Source: Permianibacter aggregans
GTDB lineage: Bacteria; Pseudomonadota; Gammaproteobacteria; Enterobacterales; Permianibacteraceae
Direction of reading: 5' to 3'
DNA length: 64,000 nucleotides
Assembly: GCF_009756665.1 (NCBI RefSeq)
Contig: NZ_CP037953.1
Coordinates: 3,658,001-3,722,000, forward strand
Shown: positions 12,062 to 20,933 of the stretch, piece after piece
How the letters are laid out: each line of letters begins with the position of its first letter
Numbering within the stretch: the first letter of the stretch is position 1
Translations under genes and position numbers: made by a program
Notes under the pieces: generated by a model
Databases searched by the model: none
Told to the model about the DNA's origin: nothing
The model's input: only the letters and a program-made list of their open reading frames with translations

Positions 12062-12685
12062 ATGGATGTTCTGCAACGGTTAGGCATTCCGCGCTGGCAG
12101 CTACGTCAGCCGCAGGGAATGGCGGCCTCGGATTTTCCAGCACAGGAACCTGAGCTGACACCATCGGTGCCGGCTCAGAGCCTGCTCGCCGAGTCCGAAC
12201 CCGTGCAACGCCCTCCAGTTGCTTCGGCAGTAACTCCGGTAGCGGCGCCAAAGCTGCCAGTTTCAACGTCCCGTATGCAATTGCGCGGACGAGTATTGAA
12301 TGCCGGCGCCGATGCCCGTTGCTGGGTAGTGGCCTGTGCTGAACACAACGCCCAGGACCGGCTGCTGGATATCCATCAGGAAAGTGGTCGCTTGCTGGCC
12401 GCCATGCTGAAAACCCTGCCGTTCTCTAGTTCACTGGCGATGATCGGTGTCGAGCGCAGCGAACCGCTGGCGGAATTGCCGGTGCTGTTGCTACTCGGCG
12501 ACCACAGCGCCAAAACCGTGCTCGGTCCAGATGTGCCAGCGCCGTACCGTGGTCGCGTGCATCTGCTTGGCGGCATGCAGGTGGTCTGCACCTACCACCC
12601 GGCCGAGCTGCGCCAGAACCCAACGCTGAAGCCGTTAGCCTGGCAGGACTTGCAACTACTGGCCGGCCTTGTCGCTACGCATTGA
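12062..12685 (+). CDS. holD: HolD-like DNA polymerase III psi subunit / degenerate uracil-DNA glycosylase fold
   Basis: 207 residues. Its position directly before rimI matches holD in many gammaproteobacteria. The N-terminal MDVLQRLGIPRWQLRQP is typical of the psi proteins found there. The C-terminal CTYHPAELRQNPTLKPLAWQ resembles motif B of family 4/5 uracil-DNA glycosylases, so the domain looks derived from that fold. The middle (about 35-75) is a Pro/Ala-rich linker. ATG 12062 is chosen over an overlapping TTG six bases earlier; the leuA stop ends three bases before. Psi links the clamp loader to SSB; that function here is inferred. Confidence 0.65.
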   Translation: MDVLQRLGIPRWQLRQPQGMAASDFPAQEPELTPSVPAQSLLAESEPVQRPPVASAVTPVAAPKLPVSTSRMQLRGRVLNAGADARCWVVACAEHNAQDRLLDIHQESGRLLAAMLKTLPFSSSLAMIGVERSEPLAELPVLLLLGDHSAKTVLGPDVPAPYRGRVHLLGGMQVVCTYHPAELRQNPTLKPLAWQDLQLLAGLVATH

Positions 12686-13143
12686 TGAAATCTCTAGGAC
12701 GTGACCTCTGGCTACGGCCAATGAGTTCGGCCGACTTGGATGCCGTGCTCGCCATCGAATTTCGGGCCTACTCGGTACCCTGGTCACGCAATAATCTTGC
12801 GGAATCTTTGGCTTACGGCCATCACTGTGTTTGCCTGATGCAGGAGCAGCGGCTGATTGGCTACTACATCAGCCAAACCATCGTCGATGAGGCGCATCTT
12901 CTGAATATCTGCATCGATCCGGACCTGCAACGCCGCGGTCTCGGTGAGTTGCTGCTGCAAGAATGGATGCTGGCTGCGAGAGAAGAGGGCGCAAGCCGGG
13001 CCTTGCTTGAGGTGCGGGTGTCGAATCCGGCGGCGCAGGCGCTGTACCAGAAGCTCGGTTTTCAGCTGCTCTCAAGGCGTAAAGGCTACTATAGAACCCT
13101 TACAGGCAAGGAAGACGGTCTGGTCATGGCCAGGACAATTTAG
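12685..13143 (+). CDS. rimI: Ribosomal protein S18 alanine N-acetyltransferase
   Basis: 152-residue GNAT enzyme. Acetyl-CoA binding motif A is seen as CIDPDLQRRGLGELLLQEWM (about 73-92), and the RimI-type C-terminal ALYQKLGFQLLSRRKGYY follows, with the catalytic Tyr. It acetylates the N-terminal Ala of S18 in E. coli. The start ATG overlaps the holD-like stop (TGATG), so the genes are co-translated. Confidence 0.92.
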   Translation: MKSLGRDLWLRPMSSADLDAVLAIEFRAYSVPWSRNNLAESLAYGHHCVCLMQEQRLIGYYISQTIVDEAHLLNICIDPDLQRRGLGELLLQEWMLAAREEGASRALLEVRVSNPAAQALYQKLGFQLLSRRKGYYRTLTGKEDGLVMARTI

Positions 13144-13167
13144 CGCCGCCGGCGGGTCAGGCTCGGG

Positions 13168-13173
13168 TATAAT
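13168..13173 (+). promoter_or_regulatory. Consensus -10 box upstream of prfC
   Basis: Exact TATAAT preceded by CGGG, 34 bases before the prfC ATG. No good -35 lies at 16-18 bases, so it is a weak or activator-dependent promoter if used. Confidence 0.45.
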
Positions 13174-13206
13174 TCCCGCCCTTTTCTGTTCCAGTTCATA
13201 CGATTC

Positions 13207-14781
13207 ATGCAGTCTGAAGTTGCCCGCCGTCGCACGTTTGCGATCATTTCCCACCCGGACGCCGGTAAAACCACGATGACCGAGAAGCTGCTGCTGCACG
13301 GCGGAGCGATTCAGGTCGCCGGCGCCGTCAAAAGCCGTCGCAGCGCCCGGGCCGTGACCTCGGACTGGATGGAGCTGGAACGCCAGCGGGGTATCTCGGT
13401 AACGACTTCCGTGATGCAGTTTCCTTACAAGGATTGCATCATCAACCTGCTCGATACCCCAGGCCACGAAGACTTCTCGGAAGACACCTACCGGACGCTG
13501 ACGGCCGTTGATTCGGCGCTGATGGTCATCGACGGCTCGAAAGGCGTTGAAGATCGCACCATCAAGCTGATGGAAGTTTGCCGTCTGCGTGACACGCCAA
13601 TTCTGACGTTCATCAACAAGATGGACCGCGATATCCGCGATCCGATCGAAGTGCTAGACGAAATCGAACGCATTCTGAACATCCAATGTGCGCCGATCAC
13701 CTGGCCGATTGGCATGGGCAAATTTTTTAAAGGCGTTTATCACCTGCACCGTGACGAGGTGTACCTGTACCAAACCGGTATGGGCCACACGATTCAGGAG
13801 CGCCGGTTGATCAAAGGCCTGAACAATCCGGAGCTGGACGCCACGATTGGTTCACTGGCAGACGATTTCCGCGCCGAGTTGGAACTGGTGCAGGGCGCCA
13901 GCCACGAGTTCGACCGACAAGCTTTTCTCGACGGCAAACAAACGCCGGTATTTTTCGGTACGGCTCTCGGTAACTTTGGCGTTTCCGAATTGCTGGATGG
14001 TTTGACGGAATGGGCTCCCGCGCCGATTCATCGTCAGGCAGTCGAGCGAGATGTTGATGCCTCGGAAGAAAAATTCACCGCGTTCGTATTCAAGATTCAA
14101 GCGAACATGGATCCGGCGCACCGTGACCGCATAGCTTTTGCCCGAATCTGCTCCGGCGTCTACAACCAGGGCATGAAAGCATTCCACGTACGCATGGGCC
14201 GCGATGTTAATTTGGGCAATGCGTTAACATTTATGGCGCGCGATCGCGAGCATGTTGAAGAAGCCTATGCCGGCGACATCATCGGTCTACACAACCATGG
14301 CACCATTCAAATCGGCGATACGTTTACGCTCGGCGAGAAGCTGAAATTCACCGGTATTCCGCATTTCGCGCCGGAACTGTTCCGTCGTGTGCGCTTGAAA
14401 GATCCGCTGAAAAGCAAGCAATTGCAGAAAGGCCTGATTCAATTGTCAGAAGAGGGCGCTACGCAAGTTTTCCGGCCATTGAACAGCAACGATCTGATCC
14501 TCGGTGCCGTCGGTGTGCTGCAGTTCGATGTTGTCATGCACCGCCTGAAAGCCGAATACAACGTTGATTGCGGTTACGAGCCCATCGCCATCGCCACCGC
14601 CCGTTGGGTGCGTTGCGATAACGATAAAAAATTCGAGGAATTCAAAGATCGTTGCCACGACAACCTGGCGCTTGATGGGGCCGATAACCTGACTTACCTG
14701 GCACCAACGCAAGTCAATCTGCGCCTGACCCAGGAGCGCTATCCGGATGTGGTGTTTATGGAAACCCGCGAACACTCGTAA
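13207..14781 (+). CDS. prfC: Peptide chain release factor 3
   Basis: 524-residue translational GTPase that recycles RF1/RF2 after termination. G1 SHPDAGKTT (about 16-24), G3 [16 protein letters not shown] (about 83), G4 NKMDRD (about 137), then the domain II and III regions typical of RF3. Length matches the family (about 525-530). It is followed by its own terminator. Confidence 0.97.
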   Translation: MQSEVARRRTFAIISHPDAGKTTMTEKLLLHGGAIQVAGAVKSRRSARAVTSDWMELERQRGISVTTSVMQFPYKDCIINLLDTPGHEDFSEDTYRTLTAVDSALMVIDGSKGVEDRTIKLMEVCRLRDTPILTFINKMDRDIRDPIEVLDEIERILNIQCAPITWPIGMGKFFKGVYHLHRDEVYLYQTGMGHTIQERRLIKGLNNPELDATIGSLADDFRAELELVQGASHEFDRQAFLDGKQTPVFFGTALGNFGVSELLDGLTEWAPAPIHRQAVERDVDASEEKFTAFVFKIQANMDPAHRDRIAFARICSGVYNQGMKAFHVRMGRDVNLGNALTFMARDREHVEEAYAGDIIGLHNHGTIQIGDTFTLGEKLKFTGIPHFAPELFRRVRLKDPLKSKQLQKGLIQLSEEGATQVFRPLNSNDLILGAVGVLQFDVVMHRLKAEYNVDCGYEPIAIATARWVRCDNDKKFEEFKDRCHDNLALDGADNLTYLAPTQVNLRLTQERYPDVVFMETREHS

Positions 14782-14800
14782 TTCGCTTTCAATCCAGTCC

Positions 14801-14831
14801 AACGCGTCGTGCGCAAGCCGGCGCGTTTTTT
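14801..14831 (+). terminator. Rho-independent terminator after prfC
   Basis: 8-bp stem ACGCGTCG/CGGCGCGT (one G:T pair) with a 9-base loop, followed by six Ts. Confidence 0.85.
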
Positions 14832-14920
14832 ATTGCCAATAATTCGACTACTGGCGTTCAACTTGCGGGAGGATGAACGCAATGCTTTAATCAAACGCAA
14901 TAGTGTTGATTGGCACATTC

Positions 14921-15697
14921 ATGGAACTGTTCGATAGTCATATTCATTTCGATTATTCACCGTTGGCCGAGCATGCTGGCGAGCTGATCCATGAATGCAA
15001 AAAACAGCATATCCAACATTGGTTGGTGCCCGGTACGACCTTTGAGCGTTTTCCTACGATTACCGCGTTTGTTCGTCAGCATCCGGAAATGTATTTGGCT
15101 TTGGGATTGCATCCGTATTACCTGAAAGAACACCAGCCTTCACATCTGGCGGCATTGCCGGCATGGGTAGAACGGGAAAAGCCGATTGCTATCGGCGAAA
15201 TTGGTCTCGATTATTATCTTGAGGATTTGGATAGAGACGAACAGCAGCGTTTGTTCGAAGCGCAACTGAATATCGCCACTGAATTCCAATTGCCGGCCGT
15301 TGTACATGTGCGTCGCGCCCATGATCCGGTCATACAAACCCTGCGCAAATTGAAATTTAAGCAGGGCGGAATTGTTCATGCCTATGCCGGTAGCCTGGAG
15401 CAGGCTCGACAGCTGATCGATTTGGGCTTTTGTCTCGGCTTTGGCGGCGCGATGACTTACGACGGTTCACGCCGGATTCGTCAGGCGGCGGCCGAGTTGC
15501 CACTGGAAACGATTGTGCTGGAAACCGACGCGCCGGATATGAAACCTGCTGACTGGCCCGGTGAGCACAATTTGCCGACCAGTCTCGCCAAAGGTTTCGC
15601 TACCCTCTGTGAATTGCGCAAGGAAACGCCCGAGCAAATTGCCGCGCAAACGACCGCCAATGCCAAACGGGTATTTCGGCTCGAATCTTGCCAATAA
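14921..15697 (+). CDS. TatD-family metal-dependent hydrolase
   Basis: 258-residue TIM-barrel hydrolase. Metal ligands are visible: DSHIHFD near the N-terminus (HxH), GEIGLDYY (Glu, about 95), VVHVRRAHD (His, about 130), HAYAGS (His, about 155) and LETDAPDM (Asp, about 205). Related proteins are 3'-5' DNases or D-tyrosyl-tRNA deacylase-like enzymes; substrate uncertain. ATG 14921 (MELFDSHIHFD) is preferred over an in-frame GTG 18 bases upstream because it places HxH at the normal distance. Confidence 0.88.
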   Translation: MELFDSHIHFDYSPLAEHAGELIHECKKQHIQHWLVPGTTFERFPTITAFVRQHPEMYLALGLHPYYLKEHQPSHLAALPAWVEREKPIAIGEIGLDYYLEDLDRDEQQRLFEAQLNIATEFQLPAVVHVRRAHDPVIQTLRKLKFKQGGIVHAYAGSLEQARQLIDLGFCLGFGGAMTYDGSRRIRQAAAELPLETIVLETDAPDMKPADWPGEHNLPTSLAKGFATLCELRKETPEQIAAQTTANAKRVFRLESCQ

Positions 15698-15794
15698 TGC
15701 GCAACTGATGGCAGCGAAATCGCGGGGCTGGGTATACAATCGTTCAGCATTGAGTTTTGCCAATGCACCATTGGGTGCATAACACGGAGCAACT

Positions 15795-17573
15795 ATGGCG
15801 GTAGTGACCGGACAATCGATCAGCACCAGACCCATGATGGCCATTGAGCTGCTGGAGATGCTGCATCGCAAGGGCATGATCAACGAGCAGCAGGTGCAAA
15901 CCGCCAAGCTGCGCATTCGCTCAGGTAGCGCCGAGCCGGCGATTGCCCAGGTCGCGAAGCTGAACCTGAAATCCCTGCCACCGCCGCATCATGTGCTGTC
16001 GCCGGAGTACCTGACTGAATGGGTCGCCGGTGAATTCAACGTAACCTATTTCCGACTCGACCCGCTGAAAATCAATGTCGATGCCGTTACCGCGGTGATG
16101 TCACTGGCATTTGCCCAGCGCCACAAAATTCTCTGCGTCGAAGTCGGCGCCAATCATGTCGTGGTTGCCACCGCCGAACCGCATTTCGCCGACTGGATTC
16201 CGACGCTGCAACACACGATACGCAAAGAAATCCGTTTGGTGCTGGCCAATCCGCTGGCGATACATCGTTATCAAACCGAGTTCTATCATTTGTCGCGCTC
16301 GGTCAAAGGCGCGTCGGTTGAAGGCTCTGATTCGAAAGTCGGCAACTTCGAGCAATTGGTCGATTTGTCGCGTGCTGGTGAAGTCGATGCCAACGATCAG
16401 CATATCGTGCGCATCGTTGATTGGTTGCTGCAGTTTGCGTTCGATCAACGTGCATCCGATATCCATATGGAACCTCGCCGCGAAAAGGCGATTGTTCGTT
16501 TCCGTATCGATGGTGTACTGCAGAAAGTTTATGAGATGCCGTCGGCCATTGGTCAGGCCGTGCTCGCCCGTTTCAAAATTCTCGGCCGTATGGACGTCGC
16601 GGAAAAACGTAAACCGCAGGATGGCCGCATCAAATCCCGTACGCCCGATGGTTTGGAAGTGGAGCTGCGTTTATCAGCGCTGCCGACCGCGTTCGGTGAA
16701 AAGCTGGTCGCCCGTATTTTCGACCCGAATGTGCTGGTGAAAAAATTCGCTGACTTAGGCTTGGAGCGGCAAACCGAGAAAAAATGGCTGCAGTTGATCA
16801 GCAACTCGACCGGTATTGTGCTGGTCACCGGCCCGACCGGTTCCGGTAAAACCACCACGCTGTACACCTCGCTAAAACATCTGGCGACGCCAGAAGTCAA
16901 CGTTTGCTCGGTTGAAGACCCGATCGAAATGGTCGAGCCGGCATTCAACCAAATGCAGGTTAACCACGATATTGATGTGACGTTCGCCACCGGCGTGCGC
17001 GCTTTGTTGCGTCAAGACCCGGACATCATCATGATTGGTGAGATCCGCGATCTGGAAACGGCGGAAATGGCCATTCAGGCATCACTGACCGGTCACTTGG
17101 TGCTATCGACCTTGCACACCAACGACGCCGCTTCTGCCGTAACCCGTTTGATTGATATTGGCGTGCCGCCGTACATGATCAATGCCACGGTGTTAGGTGT
17201 CATGGCTCAGCGGCTTGTGCGTATTCTGTGCCCGCATTGCAAGGTCGAGGCGAAACCGGACAGCAAGAAATGGAAGGAGCTGGTGCATCCTTTTGATCTG
17301 CCGATCCCAGACGTTATCTATGTACCGAAAGGCTGTCATGAATGCCGCGACACTGGCTATCTCGGACGGCAGGGCATTTATGAAATGCTGATGATGACAC
17401 CTTCGATTCAAAAACTGGTTCATCCCAATTGCGATGTCGCTCCGATTCGTAACCAAGCCCTCAAAGAAGGTATGCATTTATTGCGCATCAGTGGTGCCTA
17501 TAAAGTGGCTGGGGGCGCAACGACGATAGAGGAAGTGTTGAGGGTGGCACCGCCGCTGGAGCAATTGGGTTGA
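15795..17573 (+). CDS. GspE/PilB-family ATPase (type II secretion or type IV pilus extension)
   Basis: 592-residue cytoplasmic ATPase. An MshE-type N-terminal domain (about 30-180) precedes the PilT-like ATPase with Walker A GPTGSGKTT (about 345), Asp box DPIEMVEPAFNQ, Walker B IIMIGEIRD and His box STLHTNDA. The zinc tetracysteine CPHC (about 479) and CHEC (about 514) are typical of GspE and PilB. No pseudopilin, GspF/PilC or secretin gene is adjacent, so it is an orphan assembly ATPase whose partners lie elsewhere. A TATACA-like -10 lies about 55 bases upstream. Confidence 0.9.
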   Translation: MAVVTGQSISTRPMMAIELLEMLHRKGMINEQQVQTAKLRIRSGSAEPAIAQVAKLNLKSLPPPHHVLSPEYLTEWVAGEFNVTYFRLDPLKINVDAVTAVMSLAFAQRHKILCVEVGANHVVVATAEPHFADWIPTLQHTIRKEIRLVLANPLAIHRYQTEFYHLSRSVKGASVEGSDSKVGNFEQLVDLSRAGEVDANDQHIVRIVDWLLQFAFDQRASDIHMEPRREKAIVRFRIDGVLQKVYEMPSAIGQAVLARFKILGRMDVAEKRKPQDGRIKSRTPDGLEVELRLSALPTAFGEKLVARIFDPNVLVKKFADLGLERQTEKKWLQLISNSTGIVLVTGPTGSGKTTTLYTSLKHLATPEVNVCSVEDPIEMVEPAFNQMQVNHDIDVTFATGVRALLRQDPDIIMIGEIRDLETAEMAIQASLTGHLVLSTLHTNDAASAVTRLIDIGVPPYMINATVLGVMAQRLVRILCPHCKVEAKPDSKKWKELVHPFDLPIPDVIYVPKGCHECRDTGYLGRQGIYEMLMMTPSIQKLVHPNCDVAPIRNQALKEGMHLLRISGAYKVAGGATTIEEVLRVAPPLEQLG

Positions 17574-17633
17574 TCAGGGATTGTTCGTTGTTGTGCTGAA
17601 CGCGCGAGCTTTGAGCGGATTTCGATTTTTACG

Positions 17634-17975
17634 AATGCCGGTTCTCGGACCGGCGACCGAAGTGCTTTCTCTTGTTCGCGCAAGAGAAAGTACTCAAAGA
17701 GAAGCGCGCCCCGACAGCGCCAGAATGGTTTTGCTGCTTCGACAAGGTAGTTCCGTCAACAAGCATTCTCCGGCTCGGGCCGCACTGACGCGGCATCCAT
17801 GCCTTATCAGTGCTATGCCAGCACCCCGGGGCTTCGCAGAGCTCAGCCCGTTCGCGCGGCGCGAAGTACATTGGTACTTCACTATTTACCCGCGCGAACC
17901 CCAGCTGGCGTACCCGGCCTACGAACGCTTGTTGCCGGCTGGCGCTAACGGGGGCCCCGCTTTTTCTTTTCGATA
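17634..17975 (+). repeat. Modular hairpin repeat, copy 1
   Basis: About 340 bases that closely match 39706-40036. Shared blocks in order: a GGTTC(T/C)CGGACCGGCGACCG start; a 14-bp hairpin (17661-17674/17681-17694, loop TTCGCG); AGCGCGCCCCG; a CTCCGGCTCGGGCCGCA block; GCGGCATCCATGCCTTATC; TGGCGTACCCGGCCTACGA; and a final GGGGGCCCCG followed by a T-rich tail. Specific to this copy is an extra palindromic block at about 17823-17905, including GAAGTAC/GTACTTC. It fills most of the 485-base gap between the ATPase and oxidoreductase genes; I see no gene there. Confidence 0.85.
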
Positions 17976-18058
17976 CCGTCAGCTCCGATAAAAACAAGAT
18001 AGCTCGAAGAAATGTCTCTTCGGTAAAATAAACCAGCACTCATAAGAATGAACCAGGT

Positions 18059-19333
18059 ATGTCTGAATCGCTGAATAACATTTACTACCGCGCTACCGCT
18101 GGCGAGTTCTCTGCATCTGCACTCGACAACTCAATCGATGTGGATGTCTGCATTATTGGCGGCGGGTTCGCCGGTCTTGCGACGGCATTAGGTCTCGCGG
18201 AACGCGGCCAAACCAATGTTGCTTTACTCGAAGCCGAGCAGATTGGTTTTGGCGCCTCAGGGCGCAATGGCGGATTTGTATTTGGTGGTTTCAGTCTCGG
18301 CGGGGCGGAGCTAATCAAATCGGTTGGCTTGCAACATGCACGCGAGTTGTATTGCGGTACGCTGGAAGCGGTAGAAACGATACGCCAGCGCGCCAAGCGC
18401 TACCAGATTGATTGCGATATCAATGATTCCGGTGTGCTGCTGGCCAACTGGTTCGATGATGACAAGCTGTTGCGCGAGATTCAGTCGTTCATGGCGGATT
18501 CGTTCGAGGTGGATTGGCAGTGGGTTGAGCGTGACAAACTGCGTGAGCAACTGAAAACCGAGCGCTATTTCGGTGCGCTTTGGGAAAAAAATGCTTTTCA
18601 TTTTCATCCGCTGAAATATGCCCAGGGCTGCGCCAGGGCCTTGCAGCAAATGGGCGTGCAGGTTTACGAAAATTCGCGCGTTACCCGCATCGAACAAACC
18701 AACGGTCGCTATCAAATTCATACAGCCAGCGGCACGGTCAACGCGAAAACACTGGTGGTCAGTTGCGGCGGCTACCTGAATAATCTGGTGCCGAAATTTG
18801 CCCGCTCGGTGATGCCCATTGCTACCTACGTGATGGTTACTGAACCACTTGGTGAGCGCCTGCAGGAGTTCGTCAATACTGGTTGTGCCATTTACGACAC
18901 GCGTTTTGCGTTTGATTACTATCGTCCACTGCCGGATACCCGTCTGCTTTGGGGCGGTCGGATTTCGATTCAGGATCGTGCGCCGGAGCAAGTTTCGCAT
19001 TTGCTGCGCAAAGATATCGCCAAGGTCTATCCGCAGTTAGCCAATGTGCGTATCGATTATGCCTGGAGCGGCATGATGAGCTATGCCCGCCACCAGATGC
19101 CACAAATCGGTCAGGCAAAAGATGGTGTGTGGTACGCAATGGGCTTTGGCGGTCATGGTGTGGGCCCAACAACGATGGCCGGTGAAGTCATCGCCAAAGC
19201 ATTAACGGGTGAAGCGAAAGTGCCTTGGGGATTCAGTCGATTTGGATTGCAATCGACGTATGGATACGCCGGGCGTTTGGCGGCGCAGGCGACGTACTGG
19301 TGGTTGCAGGCGAAGGATTGGTGGAAGCAGTGA
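18059..19333 (+). CDS. FAD-dependent amine/amino-acid oxidoreductase (DAO family, PuuB-like)
   Basis: 424 residues. The N-terminal Rossmann FAD site VDVCIIGGGFAGLATALGL (about 28-46) with acidic LLEAEQ 20 residues on, then GASGRNGGFVFGG, is typical of the DadA/PuuB branch. The C-terminal MGFGGHGVGPTTMAGE is the second flavin contact. Family members oxidise amines such as gamma-glutamylputrescine or amino acids to aldehyde or oxo acid plus NH3 and H2O2. No other polyamine genes are nearby, so the substrate is open. The stop overlaps the next gene (GTGA). Confidence 0.88.
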   Translation: MSESLNNIYYRATAGEFSASALDNSIDVDVCIIGGGFAGLATALGLAERGQTNVALLEAEQIGFGASGRNGGFVFGGFSLGGAELIKSVGLQHARELYCGTLEAVETIRQRAKRYQIDCDINDSGVLLANWFDDDKLLREIQSFMADSFEVDWQWVERDKLREQLKTERYFGALWEKNAFHFHPLKYAQGCARALQQMGVQVYENSRVTRIEQTNGRYQIHTASGTVNAKTLVVSCGGYLNNLVPKFARSVMPIATYVMVTEPLGERLQEFVNTGCAIYDTRFAFDYYRPLPDTRLLWGGRISIQDRAPEQVSHLLRKDIAKVYPQLANVRIDYAWSGMMSYARHQMPQIGQAKDGVWYAMGFGGHGVGPTTMAGEVIAKALTGEAKVPWGFSRFGLQSTYGYAGRLAAQATYWWLQAKDWWKQ

Positions 19334-19740
19334 ATATACGCAAACCTTATTCGTGTCTTTTGCTGTCGTTTCTTCTCGTGAGTGGCTCATCAGTCGTGTA
19401 CGCGAAATGTGACACGTTAGCGTATGAATTCTTTGGCACCGTAACGTCAGAATTTGGCGACGCGCTAACGGGAGTTCCGGTTGCCATTCGTTATGTCGAT
19501 TGGCGAAAGGAAAGTGTCTTGGTTTCAACAATGACTGATTCTACCGGTCAGTTTGAGTTTGCAGTGCCGTTTTACACGTATTCCGGCAGAGCCTTTTGGG
19601 GCACAAACTATTCATGTGATCTTCGTTTGACTGCAATAACGATTGAGACGAGTTTGCAGGGGTATAAAAATTATCAAGAGTCGATATCAATAAGCTCAAC
19701 GCACACTCGCCATGACATTTCGCTTTTGGTGCAGAGATAG
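19330..19740 (+). CDS. Small secreted protein of unknown function
   Basis: 136 residues from a GTG overlapping the preceding stop (GTGA). A clear signal peptide (about 1-25, YSCLLLSFLLVSGSSVVYA) is followed by a small beta-rich domain resembling carboxypeptidase-regulatory/SdrD-like folds (GVPVAIRYVD... TDSTGQFEFAVPF). Two cysteines (AKCDT and NYSCDL) could form a disulfide. It is visibly more AT-rich than its neighbours. No family is recognised with confidence; a late acquisition is possible. Confidence 0.65.
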   Translation: MNIRKPYSCLLLSFLLVSGSSVVYAKCDTLAYEFFGTVTSEFGDALTGVPVAIRYVDWRKESVLVSTMTDSTGQFEFAVPFYTYSGRAFWGTNYSCDLRLTAITIETSLQGYKNYQESISISSTHTRHDISLLVQR

Positions 19741-19826
19741 ACCGCGCAGAGGAACTAATGTTTACGTGGTAAATATCCGGCATGAGCATCCTGGTGAAAA
19801 CGTGAATCAAGTGAAACGGGTAGTAT

Positions 19827-19854
19827 CCTGGATACCCGCCTTCGCGGGTATGAC
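19827..19854 (-). repeat. Short palindromic repeat of the CCCGCGAAGGCGGG type, copy 1
   Basis: On the minus strand it reads GTCATACCCGCGAAGGCGGGTATCCAGG, a hairpin with stem ATACCCGC/GCGGGTAT and loop GAAG. The same element, with one compensated pair, is at 40094-40120. Similar short palindromes are scattered in many proteobacterial genomes. Confidence 0.75.
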
Positions 19855-19893
19855 GCAAAAAAAGTATTATTCAACTCGTCCACTGAATAATTT

Positions 19894-20556
19894 CTACTGC
19901 ATCTCCGTCGCATCCATTCCCGACAACCGCTCTTTATACCGTCGCAAGAATTCCGATTTAAACGTAAATGGGTCCGGCACATCGCGCGTTGAATGTACGT
20001 ACTGACGCAGGACAATGCGGGCAATATCTTTCGCGGCGCTTAAGGAAATGTAATGCGTGGCATTGCATTGCTGGAAAACTTGTTCGATGGAGGCGTCCAT
20101 TTCCTGCAGGCACTCATCCATTTCCATCGAGAATTGCGAGCGGGCGGAATGGAATTGTTTGATCGATTCGCTTTGTTTTTGTTGATTCGGATGTTCACTG
20201 ATCAGGCGTATTGCCAGGTAGTCGTAAAACGAAGGCTTCAGGCGCAAGCGCTGAAAGGTTTGCAGCATACTGAGCTGTACGGTGTGACTGCCACCGGTGA
20301 ACGACAGATGATAGGCGGTATCGGCCAGCAGTTTCTGGCTTTGGTAGGCTTCGGGTTCGTCTTTGATTCCGGGGCTACGATCGACCTGGATCAGTAGCTC
20401 ATTTGGTGGCATGCGCTGAAACAGTTCGGCGCAGATTTTTGCGGCCTCGGGGATCAGGTGCAGAGCCATTTCTTCGGCACGGTGCTTCAGCCACAAGCGA
20501 CTGATGCGGTTGATGGATGCCGAGTGGGAATAATCGGTGAGAGTGGCCAAGATCAT
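19894..20556 (-). CDS. Hypothetical cytoplasmic protein
   Basis: 220 residues, mostly helical and without signal peptide or membrane helices. I recognise no family. It is rich in Gln, Glu and Leu with a likely helical middle (QTFQRLRLKPSFYDYLAIRLI; HPNQQKQSESIKQFHSARSQF). The ATG at 20556 (MILATLTDYS) is chosen; the frame remains open a further 27 codons to a TTG at 20637. It is monocistronic, flanked by a small repeat downstream and a gene-free stretch upstream. Confidence 0.6.
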   Translation of the reverse strand: MILATLTDYSHSASINRISRLWLKHRAEEMALHLIPEAAKICAELFQRMPPNELLIQVDRSPGIKDEPEAYQSQKLLADTAYHLSFTGGSHTVQLSMLQTFQRLRLKPSFYDYLAIRLISEHPNQQKQSESIKQFHSARSQFSMEMDECLQEMDASIEQVFQQCNATHYISLSAAKDIARIVLRQYVHSTRDVPDPFTFKSEFLRRYKERLSGMDATEMQ

Positions 20557-20933
20557 GTCCTTTGGGCAGACAGCTACGACAGGCACAGGCCTATTATTAG
20601 CGTTGCTGTGGATCTTCCAATGTGAACCATTCGACAAAATCTCCGCAAAATCGGAATTTTGACACGCCGAGCTTTTGACGGTTTCTCGATATAGCCAAAC
20701 GACGTAAAAATAACCGTTTGATTATTAAAAGGAATATCTTTTGGCCGTCAAAAAGGCTGTCTTCCGAGAGCTGAGCGTAGCTGGAATTCTTTTCTCGTCA
20801 AACGGTGGGGAGGGGCACAGAGCGGAATGTGATATCGACGCAACGGTCATAGCACCAAATGGCGCGCCCACTTCCGTGTGGGCGGTGATGATGGCGACGT
20901 GGTCGTCACCAACCAGAGAAGGCTGAGAGGGGA
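20557..20933. other. Gene-free stretch
   Basis: About 375 bases. It holds a 7-bp hairpin CGCCCAC/GTGGGCG at 20865-20884 without a T-run, lying just downstream of the acidic-protein gene on the minus strand. An AT-rich part (20700-20740) may contain promoter sequence for either side. A 61-codon frame from TTG 20741 was judged unlikely to be a gene. Confidence 0.5.

Noticed and set aside
20865-20884. 7-bp hairpin as terminator of the acidic-protein gene
   Set aside because: No T-run on either strand, so it does not qualify as an intrinsic terminator.
20741-20926. 61-codon frame starting at TTG
   Set aside because: Non-ATG start and no recognisable protein; only a weak AAGGA supports it.
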